This document shows positions 14,990 through 23,859 of a DNA stretch of 24,711 bases, one piece after another (position 1 is the stretch's first letter; each line of letters begins with the position of its first letter). The stretch spans positions 1 to 24,711 of the IMG/VR virus record IMGVR_UViG_3300005096_000094, one strand, 5' to 3'. The translations under genes and the position numbers were made by a program. The notes under the pieces are model-generated. The model made no database searches. It was not told the DNA's origin and saw nothing but the letters and a program-made list of their open reading frames with translations. This stretch comes from a virus.

Positions 14990-15036
14990 TCACTGCAATC
15001 GAAGTTAGGTCCAATGCCAAAGACTTTGATTGCAGT
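14980..15036 (+). promoter_or_regulatory. Programmed -1 ribosomal frameshift signal (A AAA AAC plus stem-loop)
   Basis: In the G frame the heptamer A AAA AAC occupies 14980-14986, directly before the TAA stop. After a 5-base spacer, ACTGCAATCGAAGTT (14992-15006) pairs with GACTTTGATTGCAGT (15022-15036): 15 pairs including two G-T wobbles, with a 15-base loop. Slippery heptamer, spacer length and stem match the textbook -1 frameshift layout. Lambda uses a different heptamer (G GGA AAG) at the same genetic position. Confidence 0.93.
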
Positions 15037-15321
15037 ACCTGCAGAGAGAAATATTGTGATGTAGATAAGCGTTACCCAGATTCACTGGGGCGCGCGCCTT
15101 ATCCGTTATGGGAGATCGATCATCCGGCATTGGATGGTCAGATCCTAAAGTTTTCTACTTGTCCATTACCCTCTATTACTAGCAAAACAACACTGTTATT
15201 GATGTTGCACGACAACTATAAACGCGGGGTTTTTTATAGCCCGGGCGATTCGTATTTTAAGCAGCCTAATTTTTACCTTGCTTCAATGAAATTTCTGGAG
15301 AGAAACCGTGAGTGTTCCTAA
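14986..15321 (+). CDS. T: T domain of the G-T fusion chaperone, expressed by -1 frameshift
   Basis: After the shift the reading frame runs 111 codons from CTA 14986 to the TAA at 15319-15321 and has no good start of its own (only TTG 15130), as expected of a frameshift extension. It encodes LITAIEVRSNAKDFD, a cysteine cluster C-STC-REKYC and the end YFKQPNFYLASMKFLERNRE. With G it forms a fusion of about 240 residues. In lambda the T part recruits tube subunits to the tape measure complex. The Cys cluster may bind metal. It overlaps the tape measure start by 14 bases. Confidence 0.88.
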   Translation, partial: LITAIEVRSNAKDFDCSTCREKYCDVDKRYPDSLGRAPYPLWEIDHPALDGQILKFSTCPLPSITSKTTLLLMLHDNYKRGVFYSPGDSYFKQPNFYLASMKFLERNRECS

Positions 15322-17299
15322 GGCGAGATTTGATATTGTTGCTGGGGATAAATCCAAAGCTGCGTTCAAGTCGTTCAACTCCAGTGTAAAAACATCTGGT
15401 ACGAACGTTAAGCGCCTTACTGCGGGTGTGTTGGGTTTGGTGGGTGTAACTGGCATCGGCGCATTAATTAAAATGAATGCCGATGCGGCGGACTCGAATG
15501 CAAAATTATCGGATAAATTGGGTGTTTCAACTGAAAGATTGGCGGGGTTGCGTTTTGGTATCGGGCAAATTGTTGGTGATGCTGGTGGCTTTGAAGAGGC
15601 GTTAACAAAGGCATCTAAGAGGCTAGGTGAGTTCAACGCGACTGGTGGTGGTGCTGCTGCTGTTTGGTTAAAAGAGTTAAGCCTTGATACGCGTGAACTT
15701 GCGAAATTAAAACCTGATGAGCTGTTTTTAAAATATGCAGAGTCGGTGCGTGGTCTGAGTGACCGCGGCCAGCAGATGGCGGCTATGTCTGCGCTAATGG
15801 GTGATGAGTCTCGCAAATTTCTCGGCGTGATCGATGCTGGACCAGATGCACTGGAAGCCTACGCTAAAGAAGCTGAGGCGTTAGGCATTGCACTCAATAG
15901 AGTTGACAGTGCAAAGATTGAAGCTGCCAACGACGCAATCACCAGGTCATCTTTAGTCTTTTCTGGCATTGGTACGCGTATGGCGGTGGAGTTGGCGCCA
16001 TTTTTTGAAACAGCAGCTAATAATTTTGCTGATCTTGCAGTCGAAAATAATGGATTTAGAGATGAAATTATTAATGGTATCGAAACCATAACATCGAGTG
16101 TTGCTTATCTTGGTGATTCATGGCTCAGCTGGAAGCTAATCTGGAAAACTTTAGAAGTTGGTTGGTTTGATTTTCAATCGGGTACGATTGATGGTCTTGC
16201 TGCGATAGATCGTGGAATTTCTAGCGTAGCTAATGCGCTGCCGGGGTTGAATGTTACGCCTAATGATGATCTTCAAAAGTGGGCAAAAGCCGGGCGTATT
16301 GAACTTGGTGCGGCACGGGCAGAGTTGTCTGCGATGGAAAATCAGCCGATGTCGGTAGATCGGGTAAAGAATTTTTTCGACACTGTGCGTGCTTCGTCTC
16401 AAGCAGCAGCTGAAGAGGTTGTGGCTAGTCGTAAAAAATTAAGAGATGATCTTTCTGGCGCTAATGGTGACGACGTCGGTGGTGATAGTACAACAACTGT
16501 CGCACAAGAAAAGGCGCTAGCATCGCACCGGTTGTTTCTGCTCGGTCGGATTGAGGCAACAGAGCAATCAGGTAAATCTGAAAACCAACGTTTTTTTGAA
16601 GCGCTCGAAAATCGAGAATTAATGCTTCAGGAAGCGCAGGCCCGAGGCGTTGGTTCGGCTGTTAGAAATTCTGAGCTGTTAGTTGATATTGAGCAGCAGC
16701 GCGAAGACAAGGTGCGGTCGATAACTCAGGCAGCAATAAAAGAAAACGAAAAAGCAGAAAAGTCGCGAGCTAAAGCGCGTATCGGTATTGCAACCGGCAT
16801 GCTTGGTAATTTGAGTTCGTTGATGAGTAGCGACTCAAAAAAGCAATTTGAGTTAGGGAAGAAAGCAGCTCTGGCTGGCGCGTTAATTTCGGGTGCTGCA
16901 GCAGTAGTTTCCAGTTATGCGGCGGGTGCCAAAATTGGTGGCCCATGGCTCGGGGCGGCTTATGCGGTAACCGCAGGCGTTGCGACCAAAATGCATGTCG
17001 ATTCGATCCGAAACCAGGAATTTAATGGCGGTGGTGCTATTAGTGGTGGCGGTGGTGGCGCAGGCGGTGGTGCTCAGCCGGTGTTTCAGGCTAATCCCAA
17101 TTCAGGATTGCCAGTTCAGGGCGTAGAACAAACGGGATCAGTTACTAATGTATATCTACCAGATCTCCCTGACACTGGTTATGTGCCCGTTGAAGTTCTT
17201 GATGTGATTTTTGATGAGCTGGCTAATCGCGTTAAGAATGGCGATGCGGTGTTTATCCGTCGTGGGTCACGGCAAGCCCAGGAAATATTATCAGCATAA
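15308..17299 (+). CDS. H: Tape measure protein
   Basis: This 663-residue protein starts at GTG 15308 with GGAG at 15297-15300. It shows the tape measure pattern: N-terminal FDIVAGDKSKAAFKSFNSSV and the repeated LGVSTERLAGLRFGIGQIVG then KPDELFLKYAESVRGLSDRG segments, long Ala- and Gly-rich helices, a hydrophobic stretch at about residues 517-562 (LAGALISGAAAVVSSYAAGA), and a Gly-rich linker near 574-590. It sets tail length and passes into the host envelope with DNA. With roughly 0.15 nm per residue the tail should be near 100 nm, somewhat shorter than lambda's (gpH 853 aa). Confidence 0.92.
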   Translation: MSVPKARFDIVAGDKSKAAFKSFNSSVKTSGTNVKRLTAGVLGLVGVTGIGALIKMNADAADSNAKLSDKLGVSTERLAGLRFGIGQIVGDAGGFEEALTKASKRLGEFNATGGGAAAVWLKELSLDTRELAKLKPDELFLKYAESVRGLSDRGQQMAAMSALMGDESRKFLGVIDAGPDALEAYAKEAEALGIALNRVDSAKIEAANDAITRSSLVFSGIGTRMAVELAPFFETAANNFADLAVENNGFRDEIINGIETITSSVAYLGDSWLSWKLIWKTLEVGWFDFQSGTIDGLAAIDRGISSVANALPGLNVTPNDDLQKWAKAGRIELGAARAELSAMENQPMSVDRVKNFFDTVRASSQAAAEEVVASRKKLRDDLSGANGDDVGGDSTTTVAQEKALASHRLFLLGRIEATEQSGKSENQRFFEALENRELMLQEAQARGVGSAVRNSELLVDIEQQREDKVRSITQAAIKENEKAEKSRAKARIGIATGMLGNLSSLMSSDSKKQFELGKKAALAGALISGAAAVVSSYAAGAKIGGPWLGAAYAVTAGVATKMHVDSIRNQEFNGGGAISGGGGGAGGGAQPVFQANPNSGLPVQGVEQTGSVTNVYLPDLPDTGYVPVEVLDVIFDELANRVKNGDAVFIRRGSRQAQEILSA

Positions 17300-17300
17300 T

Positions 17301-17930
17301 ATGACTACAATCACTTACATCGCAAAGCGTCAATTCGTAACCGATAATTTTCTAATTTCCAGTACAGATATCTCTGCATCTGATGTTGATAATTCGTTCA
17401 ACAGTTCCGTTGTTGATCTTTCTGGTATTGCGGATGATTTCTGGATTAAAGTTTCAGGCGGTACCAATATTGGCTGGCACCAGGTAGTGACCGCGACCGC
17501 TAACAAAATCACCACCAATTCTACGTTAAACACCGAGTCGACGGGCGTTAACATAACGCTGGACGGTTATGAGCACGGCGAAGGTGCGCAGTATCAGTTA
17601 GAGACTGCATCGCAACAGGCGATCGATACTGTTACAGCTATTGGACCTCGCCCAAGAAAATCAATCGATGGCACACCAGAAACCATCATTCATCGTGTTG
17701 ATACTAGCTGGGATATTCTAACCGGCATTATTATGCCGGATCAGGTGGGATACTGGGATGAGTTCATACATTCTGTGCTGGGCGGTGAGTCTTTCACACT
17801 TGACCCGTATGGCACTATTGCTGTGCCAGATAAACCGGTAATAGTAGTGTTAGATGTACGCTCATTAAAACTTGAGCGCCTGCAGAATAGCCAGCTTCGC
17901 CAGCTCCCATTTAAAGCGCGGCAGCTCTAA
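17301..17930 (+). CDS. Distal tail protein (Dit-like)
   Basis: Start at ATG 17301, one base past the tape measure stop; the longer frame back to 17211 lies inside the tape measure. The 209-residue product ends with SIDGTPETIIHRVDTSWDIL then MPDQVGYWDEFIHSVLGGES and FTLDPYG, a layout I associate with phage distal tail proteins (a strand, then a helix, then GGE-F-DP). Such proteins join the tube to the tip. Lambda has M, L, K and I in this interval, none of which is recognisable here. It overlaps the J-like start by one base. Could also be called an M/L-like minor tail protein. Confidence 0.68.
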   Translation: MTTITYIAKRQFVTDNFLISSTDISASDVDNSFNSSVVDLSGIADDFWIKVSGGTNIGWHQVVTATANKITTNSTLNTESTGVNITLDGYEHGEGAQYQLETASQQAIDTVTAIGPRPRKSIDGTPETIIHRVDTSWDILTGIIMPDQVGYWDEFIHSVLGGESFTLDPYGTIAVPDKPVIVVLDVRSLKLERLQNSQLRQLPFKARQL

Positions 17931-20900
17931 TGCGTGCGGATTCTGTTGAGCTAGTTGAGGCTAATGCGTCCAGCGAAAAAGACTCGCGTTTTATAATTGT
18001 GCAATCGTTGGATAATGCGGATACCGATCTGCTTTATTTGCCGTCTCACGAAGATGTTGCATTGCCGGGTGGTGGCACTGTGTTTGCTGGGTTGATCGAG
18101 GGGGTATCTGCGACTAGTCAGAAGCTAAACCCTGATCAGGGTCGCGCTGAGATCGGCTCAATTAATTACAGTATTGTTGATGCCGCCGCGCAACTCACTA
18201 ATTACCTGAGCGCAAAATATGGCTTTGGCTATAGTATATATGGCAAACGGACGCAGGTTTTTTTTGGTTATAAAAATTTCACGTCTGCACAATATACATT
18301 AGTTCAGACACAGCAGGTGAGTAGCAATGAATACCTGGATGGTGTTTATTCAATTGGGTGTCATGATATCCAGCGTGCAATGCGCAAGGATATTTTTGAG
18401 CCTAAGAAAACAAAAATAACAATTCCGATATTAGAATCTGACACAGTAGATGGTGCTGGGTCACCGATTCCATTTGTATTATCTGTCTCTTCTACTGCCG
18501 AGTTTGAGTTGGTTGAGCATGGCAATAGTTATTCTGATGCACCCGATCAAACAGTTGGTTATCTGCGTTCGAATGATACTTTTATTCGCTACAGCGGAAA
18601 AACAGCGAGCACTTTTACTGGCTGTATTGTTGTGTTCGGCACTCGCATGGAGTCATTTGATGCGGGACAAGATATCGAAGAGCTTATATATCTCGAAATG
18701 CCAGCGCCGAAACTAGCATATGCAGTTAAAACTAATATCCTGCATAACCAAAATGGCGCGAGAACCCCCGCTCATTGGGGTTTGGGAATTGCGCCTTCAC
18801 TTGTGCGGCTTTCTGATTTTACTAATCGTGTCGACTGGTGGGACGAAAATAATGATAGTGCAACCGCTTCTCTACGGTTCCTGGGTGAGACGAGAACAGA
18901 TGGAAAGCAATTTTTAGAAGAGCAAGTCTATCTAGTGATGGGTGCGTATTCGCCGGTTTATGCCGATGGATCGTTGGGTTTTCGTAGTATGGTATCTGTT
19001 GTTCCTGGTGCATCTACTATATTAGAGTTAAATAATTCTAATGTGTTTAATTATGGCGCTTTACGGCAGGATTATCAGGCGCTCCGAAATCAAATCCATA
19101 TCTTCTGGAATTGGGATCCGATTAAAGACGATTTTTCACGAGACAATTTATTAGTTGGTACTAAAAGTATTGACCAGTATGTGTTATCTGATGTCATGCG
19201 GATCGAGGCGCGTGGGTTGCACGGATCTATTTATTCTGAAGAATTTTTGAAAGTTCGGTTTAACTCAATTGCCGATCGCTACTTAAATCCACCTGAGCGA
19301 ATAAATGTTGATGTTAATTTTGGATTAAATGGTACAGAAATCGGTGATGCGTTACAGGTAAATCTCAATAACGTACGTGATTTTGTTAATGGTGACTTAC
19401 TTGAACTTAATCGCCCGATGGAAGTGCAACAGTCCAGGGTGGACTGGATTAATGGTGGGTTAAATTTAGAGCTCTTTGGTTCGAATAGTCGTGGCGAGAT
19501 ATTATCAATAGCATCTACTGTTGTGTTGCCAGATGCTTACTATACGCAAAACTCGAATGGAGAGATAAATCTAAAAGAATATCTCGATAACAAATATGGT
19601 GTCGGTGTTGTTTTTGATGATGTGACAACGCCGGGTGTTGGACGATTTATTGCTGATTGTGAGTTAGTCGGTGCGGAATTAATGGCAGATGCAATCTATT
19701 ATTACGGTGGGTCACTACGAGTCATTGCTAATGTAATAGTATCGATTACAGATAATGTATGGTTGCGTCGTCGTGGACATATGCAGGTTGACGGTAAGGT
19801 TAATGGTGTTGGTCTTGGTCATCCTGGTGACATCGCACACACATCTATCCCGGTGGGTGGTGAAAACGAAATCCATTTAAGTGTTGGCCGGAGTGGCTAC
19901 TTTGGTAAAACACAGGCTATCGGTGGCATAGAGCGTTATTTAATTTCTAGTGGTGCCAATGGTACAGGTGTTGCAAGTTGGCGCTCTTTTGTTAGAGGAG
20001 TTGCGGGTGGTAGTAATGACAGTAGTTATATTCCACCGACTACCGAGTCCAATAGCATATTCGATACGCCAGAAATTACATATGATGGTCAGAATTTATT
20101 GGGTGTTCCGCGAGATCTGCGGGGTTCGTCTGGTGGTGCGGGTGGTCCATTTTTAGATCGTTATATTTCAGGTGGGCAAACGCAACTTTTAACGCTTGAG
20201 CAGCCTGGCGGCGATGGCGGTAATGGCGGTGCAGCGTTAATAACAGAGGGACGCGGACTTGATTTTGGGCCTGGAGGGTCAATAGATTTAAGTGGCACAG
20301 ACGGTTCTCCCGGGGTTAAACAAGAATATTCTGGCGGTAGAATTTTATATTCTGGTGGTGGTGCAGGCGGTGAACCTGGGTGTTGGCTTGATATAAAAGA
20401 TGGCGACTCACCACTGTTTTATTTTGGCAAGTTTGTTGCTAACAGAGGTATTACGCCATCATCTGCGCCGCCGTTACCGAGCGCTGGCATTATTAGCATT
20501 GACGGCTATTCATATCCCAGATCTAGTTATTACCCGGGGATTTCTGGCGATCTGGATAGATCGGATGCTGTGCGTCGAGATGTCGCAATTATCGGCGGTG
20601 AAATCCCGATAGCAGATCCTGATATCGGGATACTCACCGCTCCAACTGGTGTGTCAATTATTACTGGCACTGGCGCGTTGGATCGTCACGCCGAAGGCAC
20701 TGTGATTGCTGGTGCAAGGCTGAGCTGGGTATCAAGTACTGATGGCCGCACACTCGGTTATGAGGTTAGGTATAAACTCAGCAGCGAAACCGAATATCGT
20801 TATGCGCTTATGATGATTATAGGGCGGGAATCAGTTGGAGCATTTATTAGCGGTTTAATCGGCGGCACGACAATGGATTTTGGTGTACGCGCTGCGGGTG

Positions 20901-21916
20901 CTAATCGGATTAAATCGGACTGGGTTAATTTGCTGAATGAATTGATTGTTGGCAAAGAAGATCCGCCGCCTGACGTTACTGGATTGCTTGTGCATATGAC
21001 CGGTAACGGCCTTGTTTCCGCTCGATGGGATCAGGTTGATCTTGATCTGGCGCCGGATTTTTCGCATTATGAATTTCGTTATGGGCCACAAAATAATGCA
21101 TTAGGTTGGGATGATGCGACGCCAATTAATGTGCGGTTAGATGCAAACAAAGTCATTGCTGAGATACCGCCGGGCCCAAAACGCTTTTTTGTCAAAATGA
21201 AAGACACGAGTAAAATAGCATCCGTGCTTGCTGCGCAGTACGATATGACTGTAACCAGCGCTTATGATGTGATTGAGTCAGTGGATCAACAGCCCGATTG
21301 GCCAGGCGTTCTGGGTGGCTTTGAAAAGACGCTTGGCGATAGTTTAGCGCCGATGCAATCCAGGCACTCAAATCAGCTAGCGGAAGGTGAATTGCTCGGT
21401 GAGAACTGGGTGGCGTATCCTGTGGCTACCTGCACTTATACATCGCCTGTTGTTGATCTCTCATTTGTTGGCCCTGTTCGAATCTGGGGTGATATTGATT
21501 CGCACCTGGGGCCTGGTGAATCGGGCATTGCTAATCCTGCGCTGCAGGTGCGGGTGAGTGATAATAATGCGGCATGGACTGTTTGGCAGGGCTGGGAATC
21601 CGATATTGTCACGACTCGTTATGTGCAGTACAGGCTGGTGCTTGATACTGCGCAGGGTAGTGCCATTATTGACGCTATGCAGTGCGTAGCAGACGCGCAG
21701 GAATGGAAGCAGCAGATTAAGGGTGTGGCGGTGGGGGTGGGTACTACGGCGGTGGTGTTTCCGCTGCAGCACCATACGCCTCCTTTTGTGCGGATTAACC
21801 CGGTGGGTGATGCGACTTTGCAGGTCTCTTATGATCCGGGATCAGTGACGGGCCTCGGGCTTGATGTGCTGGCAGACAAGGCCGGTATTGTAGATATCGA
21901 AACAGAAGGTGTGTAA
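17930..21916 (+). CDS. J: Large tail tip protein, J-like, with Gly-rich and Fn3-like regions
   Basis: This 1328-residue protein (lambda J 1132) is the largest in the window and follows the Dit-like gene. Residues 1 to about 560 have the hub-like tip character (ERINVDVNFGLNGTEIGDAL, LQVNLNNVRDFVNGDLLELN). Residues about 730-825 form a Gly-rich region with GGAGG, GGDGGNGG and GGGAGG clusters. Fn3-like beta domains follow at about 904-1000 (APTGVSIITG, GYEVRYKLSSETEYRY) and 1011-1105 (PPDVTGLLVHMTGNGLVSAR, HYEFRYGP). The C-terminal 220 residues are beta-rich (DLSFVGPVRIWGDID) and may bind receptor or carry the fiber. The role in host recognition is inferred from position and size. Confidence 0.85.
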   Translation: MRADSVELVEANASSEKDSRFIIVQSLDNADTDLLYLPSHEDVALPGGGTVFAGLIEGVSATSQKLNPDQGRAEIGSINYSIVDAAAQLTNYLSAKYGFGYSIYGKRTQVFFGYKNFTSAQYTLVQTQQVSSNEYLDGVYSIGCHDIQRAMRKDIFEPKKTKITIPILESDTVDGAGSPIPFVLSVSSTAEFELVEHGNSYSDAPDQTVGYLRSNDTFIRYSGKTASTFTGCIVVFGTRMESFDAGQDIEELIYLEMPAPKLAYAVKTNILHNQNGARTPAHWGLGIAPSLVRLSDFTNRVDWWDENNDSATASLRFLGETRTDGKQFLEEQVYLVMGAYSPVYADGSLGFRSMVSVVPGASTILELNNSNVFNYGALRQDYQALRNQIHIFWNWDPIKDDFSRDNLLVGTKSIDQYVLSDVMRIEARGLHGSIYSEEFLKVRFNSIADRYLNPPERINVDVNFGLNGTEIGDALQVNLNNVRDFVNGDLLELNRPMEVQQSRVDWINGGLNLELFGSNSRGEILSIASTVVLPDAYYTQNSNGEINLKEYLDNKYGVGVVFDDVTTPGVGRFIADCELVGAELMADAIYYYGGSLRVIANVIVSITDNVWLRRRGHMQVDGKVNGVGLGHPGDIAHTSIPVGGENEIHLSVGRSGYFGKTQAIGGIERYLISSGANGTGVASWRSFVRGVAGGSNDSSYIPPTTESNSIFDTPEITYDGQNLLGVPRDLRGSSGGAGGPFLDRYISGGQTQLLTLEQPGGDGGNGGAALITEGRGLDFGPGGSIDLSGTDGSPGVKQEYSGGRILYSGGGAGGEPGCWLDIKDGDSPLFYFGKFVANRGITPSSAPPLPSAGIISIDGYSYPRSSYYPGISGDLDRSDAVRRDVAIIGGEIPIADPDIGILTAPTGVSIITGTGALDRHAEGTVIAGARLSWVSSTDGRTLGYEVRYKLSSETEYRYALMMIIGRESVGAFISGLIGGTTMDFGVRAAGANRIKSDWVNLLNELIVGKEDPPPDVTGLLVHMTGNGLVSARWDQVDLDLAPDFSHYEFRYGPQNNALGWDDATPINVRLDANKVIAEIPPGPKRFFVKMKDTSKIASVLAAQYDMTVTSAYDVIESVDQQPDWPGVLGGFEKTLGDSLAPMQSRHSNQLAEGELLGENWVAYPVATCTYTSPVVDLSFVGPVRIWGDIDSHLGPGESGIANPALQVRVSDNNAAWTVWQGWESDIVTTRYVQYRLVLDTAQGSAIIDAMQCVADAQEWKQQIKGVAVGVGTTAVVFPLQHHTPPFVRINPVGDATLQVSYDPGSVTGLGLDVLADKAGIVDIETEGV

Positions 21917-23088
21917 TGACTGAAACATATAAACAAACGGATTTTGATGATCCAACGCAGACCGGCCCGGCTTATCCTGTTTACCCCCGGCAGGTAGATA
22001 AAAATTTTGCAGTCCATAATAGTATTGCCGGTGCGTTTGCAGCTCATGAGGCGGCGGTACCGGATATGACTGCGGTAGTAGATGCTGGATCGGTGTTATC
22101 CGGAGTAGTGTTTACTGGGCAATTTCAGCAAGGCACTGAGCTAATTGCTGCACCGTCGATTAATCCGCGAAATGATTTAGTTGTGGTTAATGATGCAACT
22201 GGGGTTGTATCAGTAATTACAGGTGTAGAGGCAGTGAGCCCGGCTGATCCGGTGATTTTATCAGGACAAATCCCGGTTGCTAGAATAAGGCTTTTAACAT
22301 CTACCGTGGTTATTACTAATGCTATTATTGACGATCTTCGGTCGCTGATTCGAAGTGTTTCAGACAAAAAGGGGGCTGATGTTGCTGCTGCTCCTGTTTT
22401 GCCGCTTATAAATGATGGCAGATATAATCATGTTAATGGTCCTGGAGTTGTCATTTCGTCGGCTAGTTCTGTGTATGTCGGGGCTATTAAAATATTGTAT
22501 ATTGCGAGCAATATGGAGATGGAGCATCATTATCAGGATCTCGTGCTTCCTGGTCGTGCTAATATTAAATTGCAAACTGGTGACGTTATTGAACTCGTTG
22601 AATACTCAGTTGGGAAGTGGTTGTGCACTAATTTCCAGCCTTTTGAGACCGCGCCATTTAGGCTTTTGTCTGCATCTAAAGAAAATACCGAGGCGTATTT
22701 TAGCACTTCTTTGGTTAGTGATACCGAGCTTGCCGGGTTTCCGCTGGATGCCTCTGGGCGATATGAAATAGAAGGTTATTTGCCTGTGGCAAGTGGTAAT
22801 GCTAACCCTGATTTTAAATTTTCATTTTTAAATTTGGGCGGAGGCGATAGTGGTTTTATTTCAGTTACAGCGATAACGGGTACTTCTCAGACCGTTGCTT
22901 TGGGTAGGGAGGATACTTTGTTTACAGTTTCTTTAACCCAAAACGTTTATACTGGCATACATATAAAGGGTGTTGTCAATATCGGACCTGTGGGTCGATT
23001 CGTTTCATTGCAGGCTGGTACAGTGGCATCGAATACTGTTGTAAGTCTGTGGGCAGGTGCGGTTCTTACGTTTACCAGGCGGGATTGA
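21916..23088 (+). CDS. Terminal tail fiber or receptor-binding protein
   Basis: This 390-residue protein overlaps the J-like stop (TAATG) and ends the + strand operon. It opens TETYKQTDFDDPTQTGPAYP, continues with a beta domain (VDAGSVLSGVVFTGQFQQGT, SGQIPVARIRLL) and a middle GRYNHVNGPGVVISSASSVY segment. The C-terminal jelly-roll-like part is LASASKEN-type: FRLLSASKENTEAYFSTSLV, GRYEIEGYLPV, then GFISVTAITGTSQTVALG. Such short C-terminal domains are often trimeric and variable. No enzymatic motif is visible. It probably assembles with the J-like protein at the tail tip. Confidence 0.78.
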   Translation: MTETYKQTDFDDPTQTGPAYPVYPRQVDKNFAVHNSIAGAFAAHEAAVPDMTAVVDAGSVLSGVVFTGQFQQGTELIAAPSINPRNDLVVVNDATGVVSVITGVEAVSPADPVILSGQIPVARIRLLTSTVVITNAIIDDLRSLIRSVSDKKGADVAAAPVLPLINDGRYNHVNGPGVVISSASSVYVGAIKILYIASNMEMEHHYQDLVLPGRANIKLQTGDVIELVEYSVGKWLCTNFQPFETAPFRLLSASKENTEAYFSTSLVSDTELAGFPLDASGRYEIEGYLPVASGNANPDFKFSFLNLGGGDSGFISVTAITGTSQTVALGREDTLFTVSLTQNVYTGIHIKGVVNIGPVGRFVSLQAGTVASNTVVSLWAGAVLTFTRRD

Positions 23089-23097
23089 ATTTATGCT

Positions 23098-23520
23098 TTA
23101 CTGCTCAACCCACGGTTGCAACCAGGGCAAACTATCAACAATTCGATATTTTCCTGTCCATCTTTGCTTTAATCCAGAGCGCGTCCAGGCGGCGATAACA
23201 AACCCACCGCCTTGATCGGTATCAGGTATGAGCCGATCGCACTGCTCAGTAACTAACGTGATGACGTATGGAGTATCTGAACCATCCTCCCATAGCAATT
23301 CTAGTGCTTCACGTCCGTCGTTCTCTGCCCACGGGCCACGGGATACGATGACTTCTGTTGCGGGTTTCATCTCGCGCAGCACGGATTTCTGAGTGTCCGG
23401 TATTAGAATACGCCCGGCGCCGGCGCTCCATGATAGATAAAAATAGCCTTTTTTAGCGTGCTCGGTATCCCAGTAGTTGGTGCTGATAATGCGTTGGCCA
23501 CTATTTTCGATTGTTATCAT
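23098..23520 (-). CDS. Conserved hypothetical phage protein, 140 aa
   Basis: Last gene of a four-gene minus-strand set, ending only 9 bases from the fiber gene it faces. The sequence starts MITIENSGQRIISTNYWDTE and has YFYLSWSAGAGRILIPDT, VIVSRGPWAENDGREALELL, WEDGSDTPYVITLVTEQCDR and the end KYRIVDSLPWLQPW. I recall this pattern (STNYW at the start, ALELLxEDGSDxP in the middle, PWLQPW at the end) as a frequent phage protein of unknown function. Its start lies 6 bases after the helix-turn-helix gene, so the two are probably co-transcribed. No function can be assigned. Confidence 0.8.
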   Translation of the reverse strand: MITIENSGQRIISTNYWDTEHAKKGYFYLSWSAGAGRILIPDTQKSVLREMKPATEVIVSRGPWAENDGREALELLWEDGSDTPYVITLVTEQCDRLIPDTDQGGGFVIAAWTRSGLKQRWTGKYRIVDSLPWLQPWVEQ

Positions 23521-23526
23521 AATTTT

Positions 23527-23859
23527 TTAGCGCTCCAGATTTAGCAGCATCATTAACGCGTCGGCCGCCTCATCAGCAAAAACATACTGTAAAATGTACT
23601 GTCGTATGTAACTAGCAATGCGCTTTGGGCAGGGCACTACCCCGCTTCGCCAGTCCATTAATCGCTGCGTTTTTGTTTTAAGGTCAAATTTATTGTTGAT
23701 CTCATCGATAATGTCCTGGTGGGAGTCAATATCATCCCGCCGCAGCTGTAGCACAATATAAGCGGCCACCGATTTGTCAGCATATCGCTCGACATTAGAG
23801 TCCGCTAGTAGCTGTTGGAGCCGCTGCGCGGTATCTGTGTGGATGTGGTCGTTAATCAT
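23527..23859 (-). CDS. Small probable helix-turn-helix protein, 110 aa
   Basis: The C-terminal half contains a plausible DNA-binding helix-turn-helix at about residues 47-85 (IDEINNKFDLKTKTQRLMDW, RSGVVPCPKRIASYIRQYIL), with the WRSG turn typical of phage-type regulators that recognise an operator. The N-terminal half is helical (RLQQLLADSNVERYADKSVA). It overlaps the upstream gene by 4 bases (ATGA) and directly precedes the 140-residue protein. It could regulate its own operon or the late genes, or act with its neighbour. A tentative call; no effector domain is visible. Confidence 0.65.
   Translation of the reverse strand: MINDHIHTDTAQRLQQLLADSNVERYADKSVAAYIVLQLRRDDIDSHQDIIDEINNKFDLKTKTQRLMDWRSGVVPCPKRIASYIRQYILQYVFADEAADALMMLLNLER

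Noticed and set aside
15007-15040. Possible pseudoknot in the frameshift signal: loop AGGT (15007-15010) can pair with ACCT (15037-15040).
   Set aside because: The partner lies directly at the base of the 15-bp stem with no linker, so the pairing cannot be reached in space while the stem is intact.
23114-23123. Palindrome GGTTGCAACC near the convergent gene ends as a terminator.
   Set aside because: The perfect palindrome leaves no loop and has no T-tract; it lies inside the minus-strand coding sequence.
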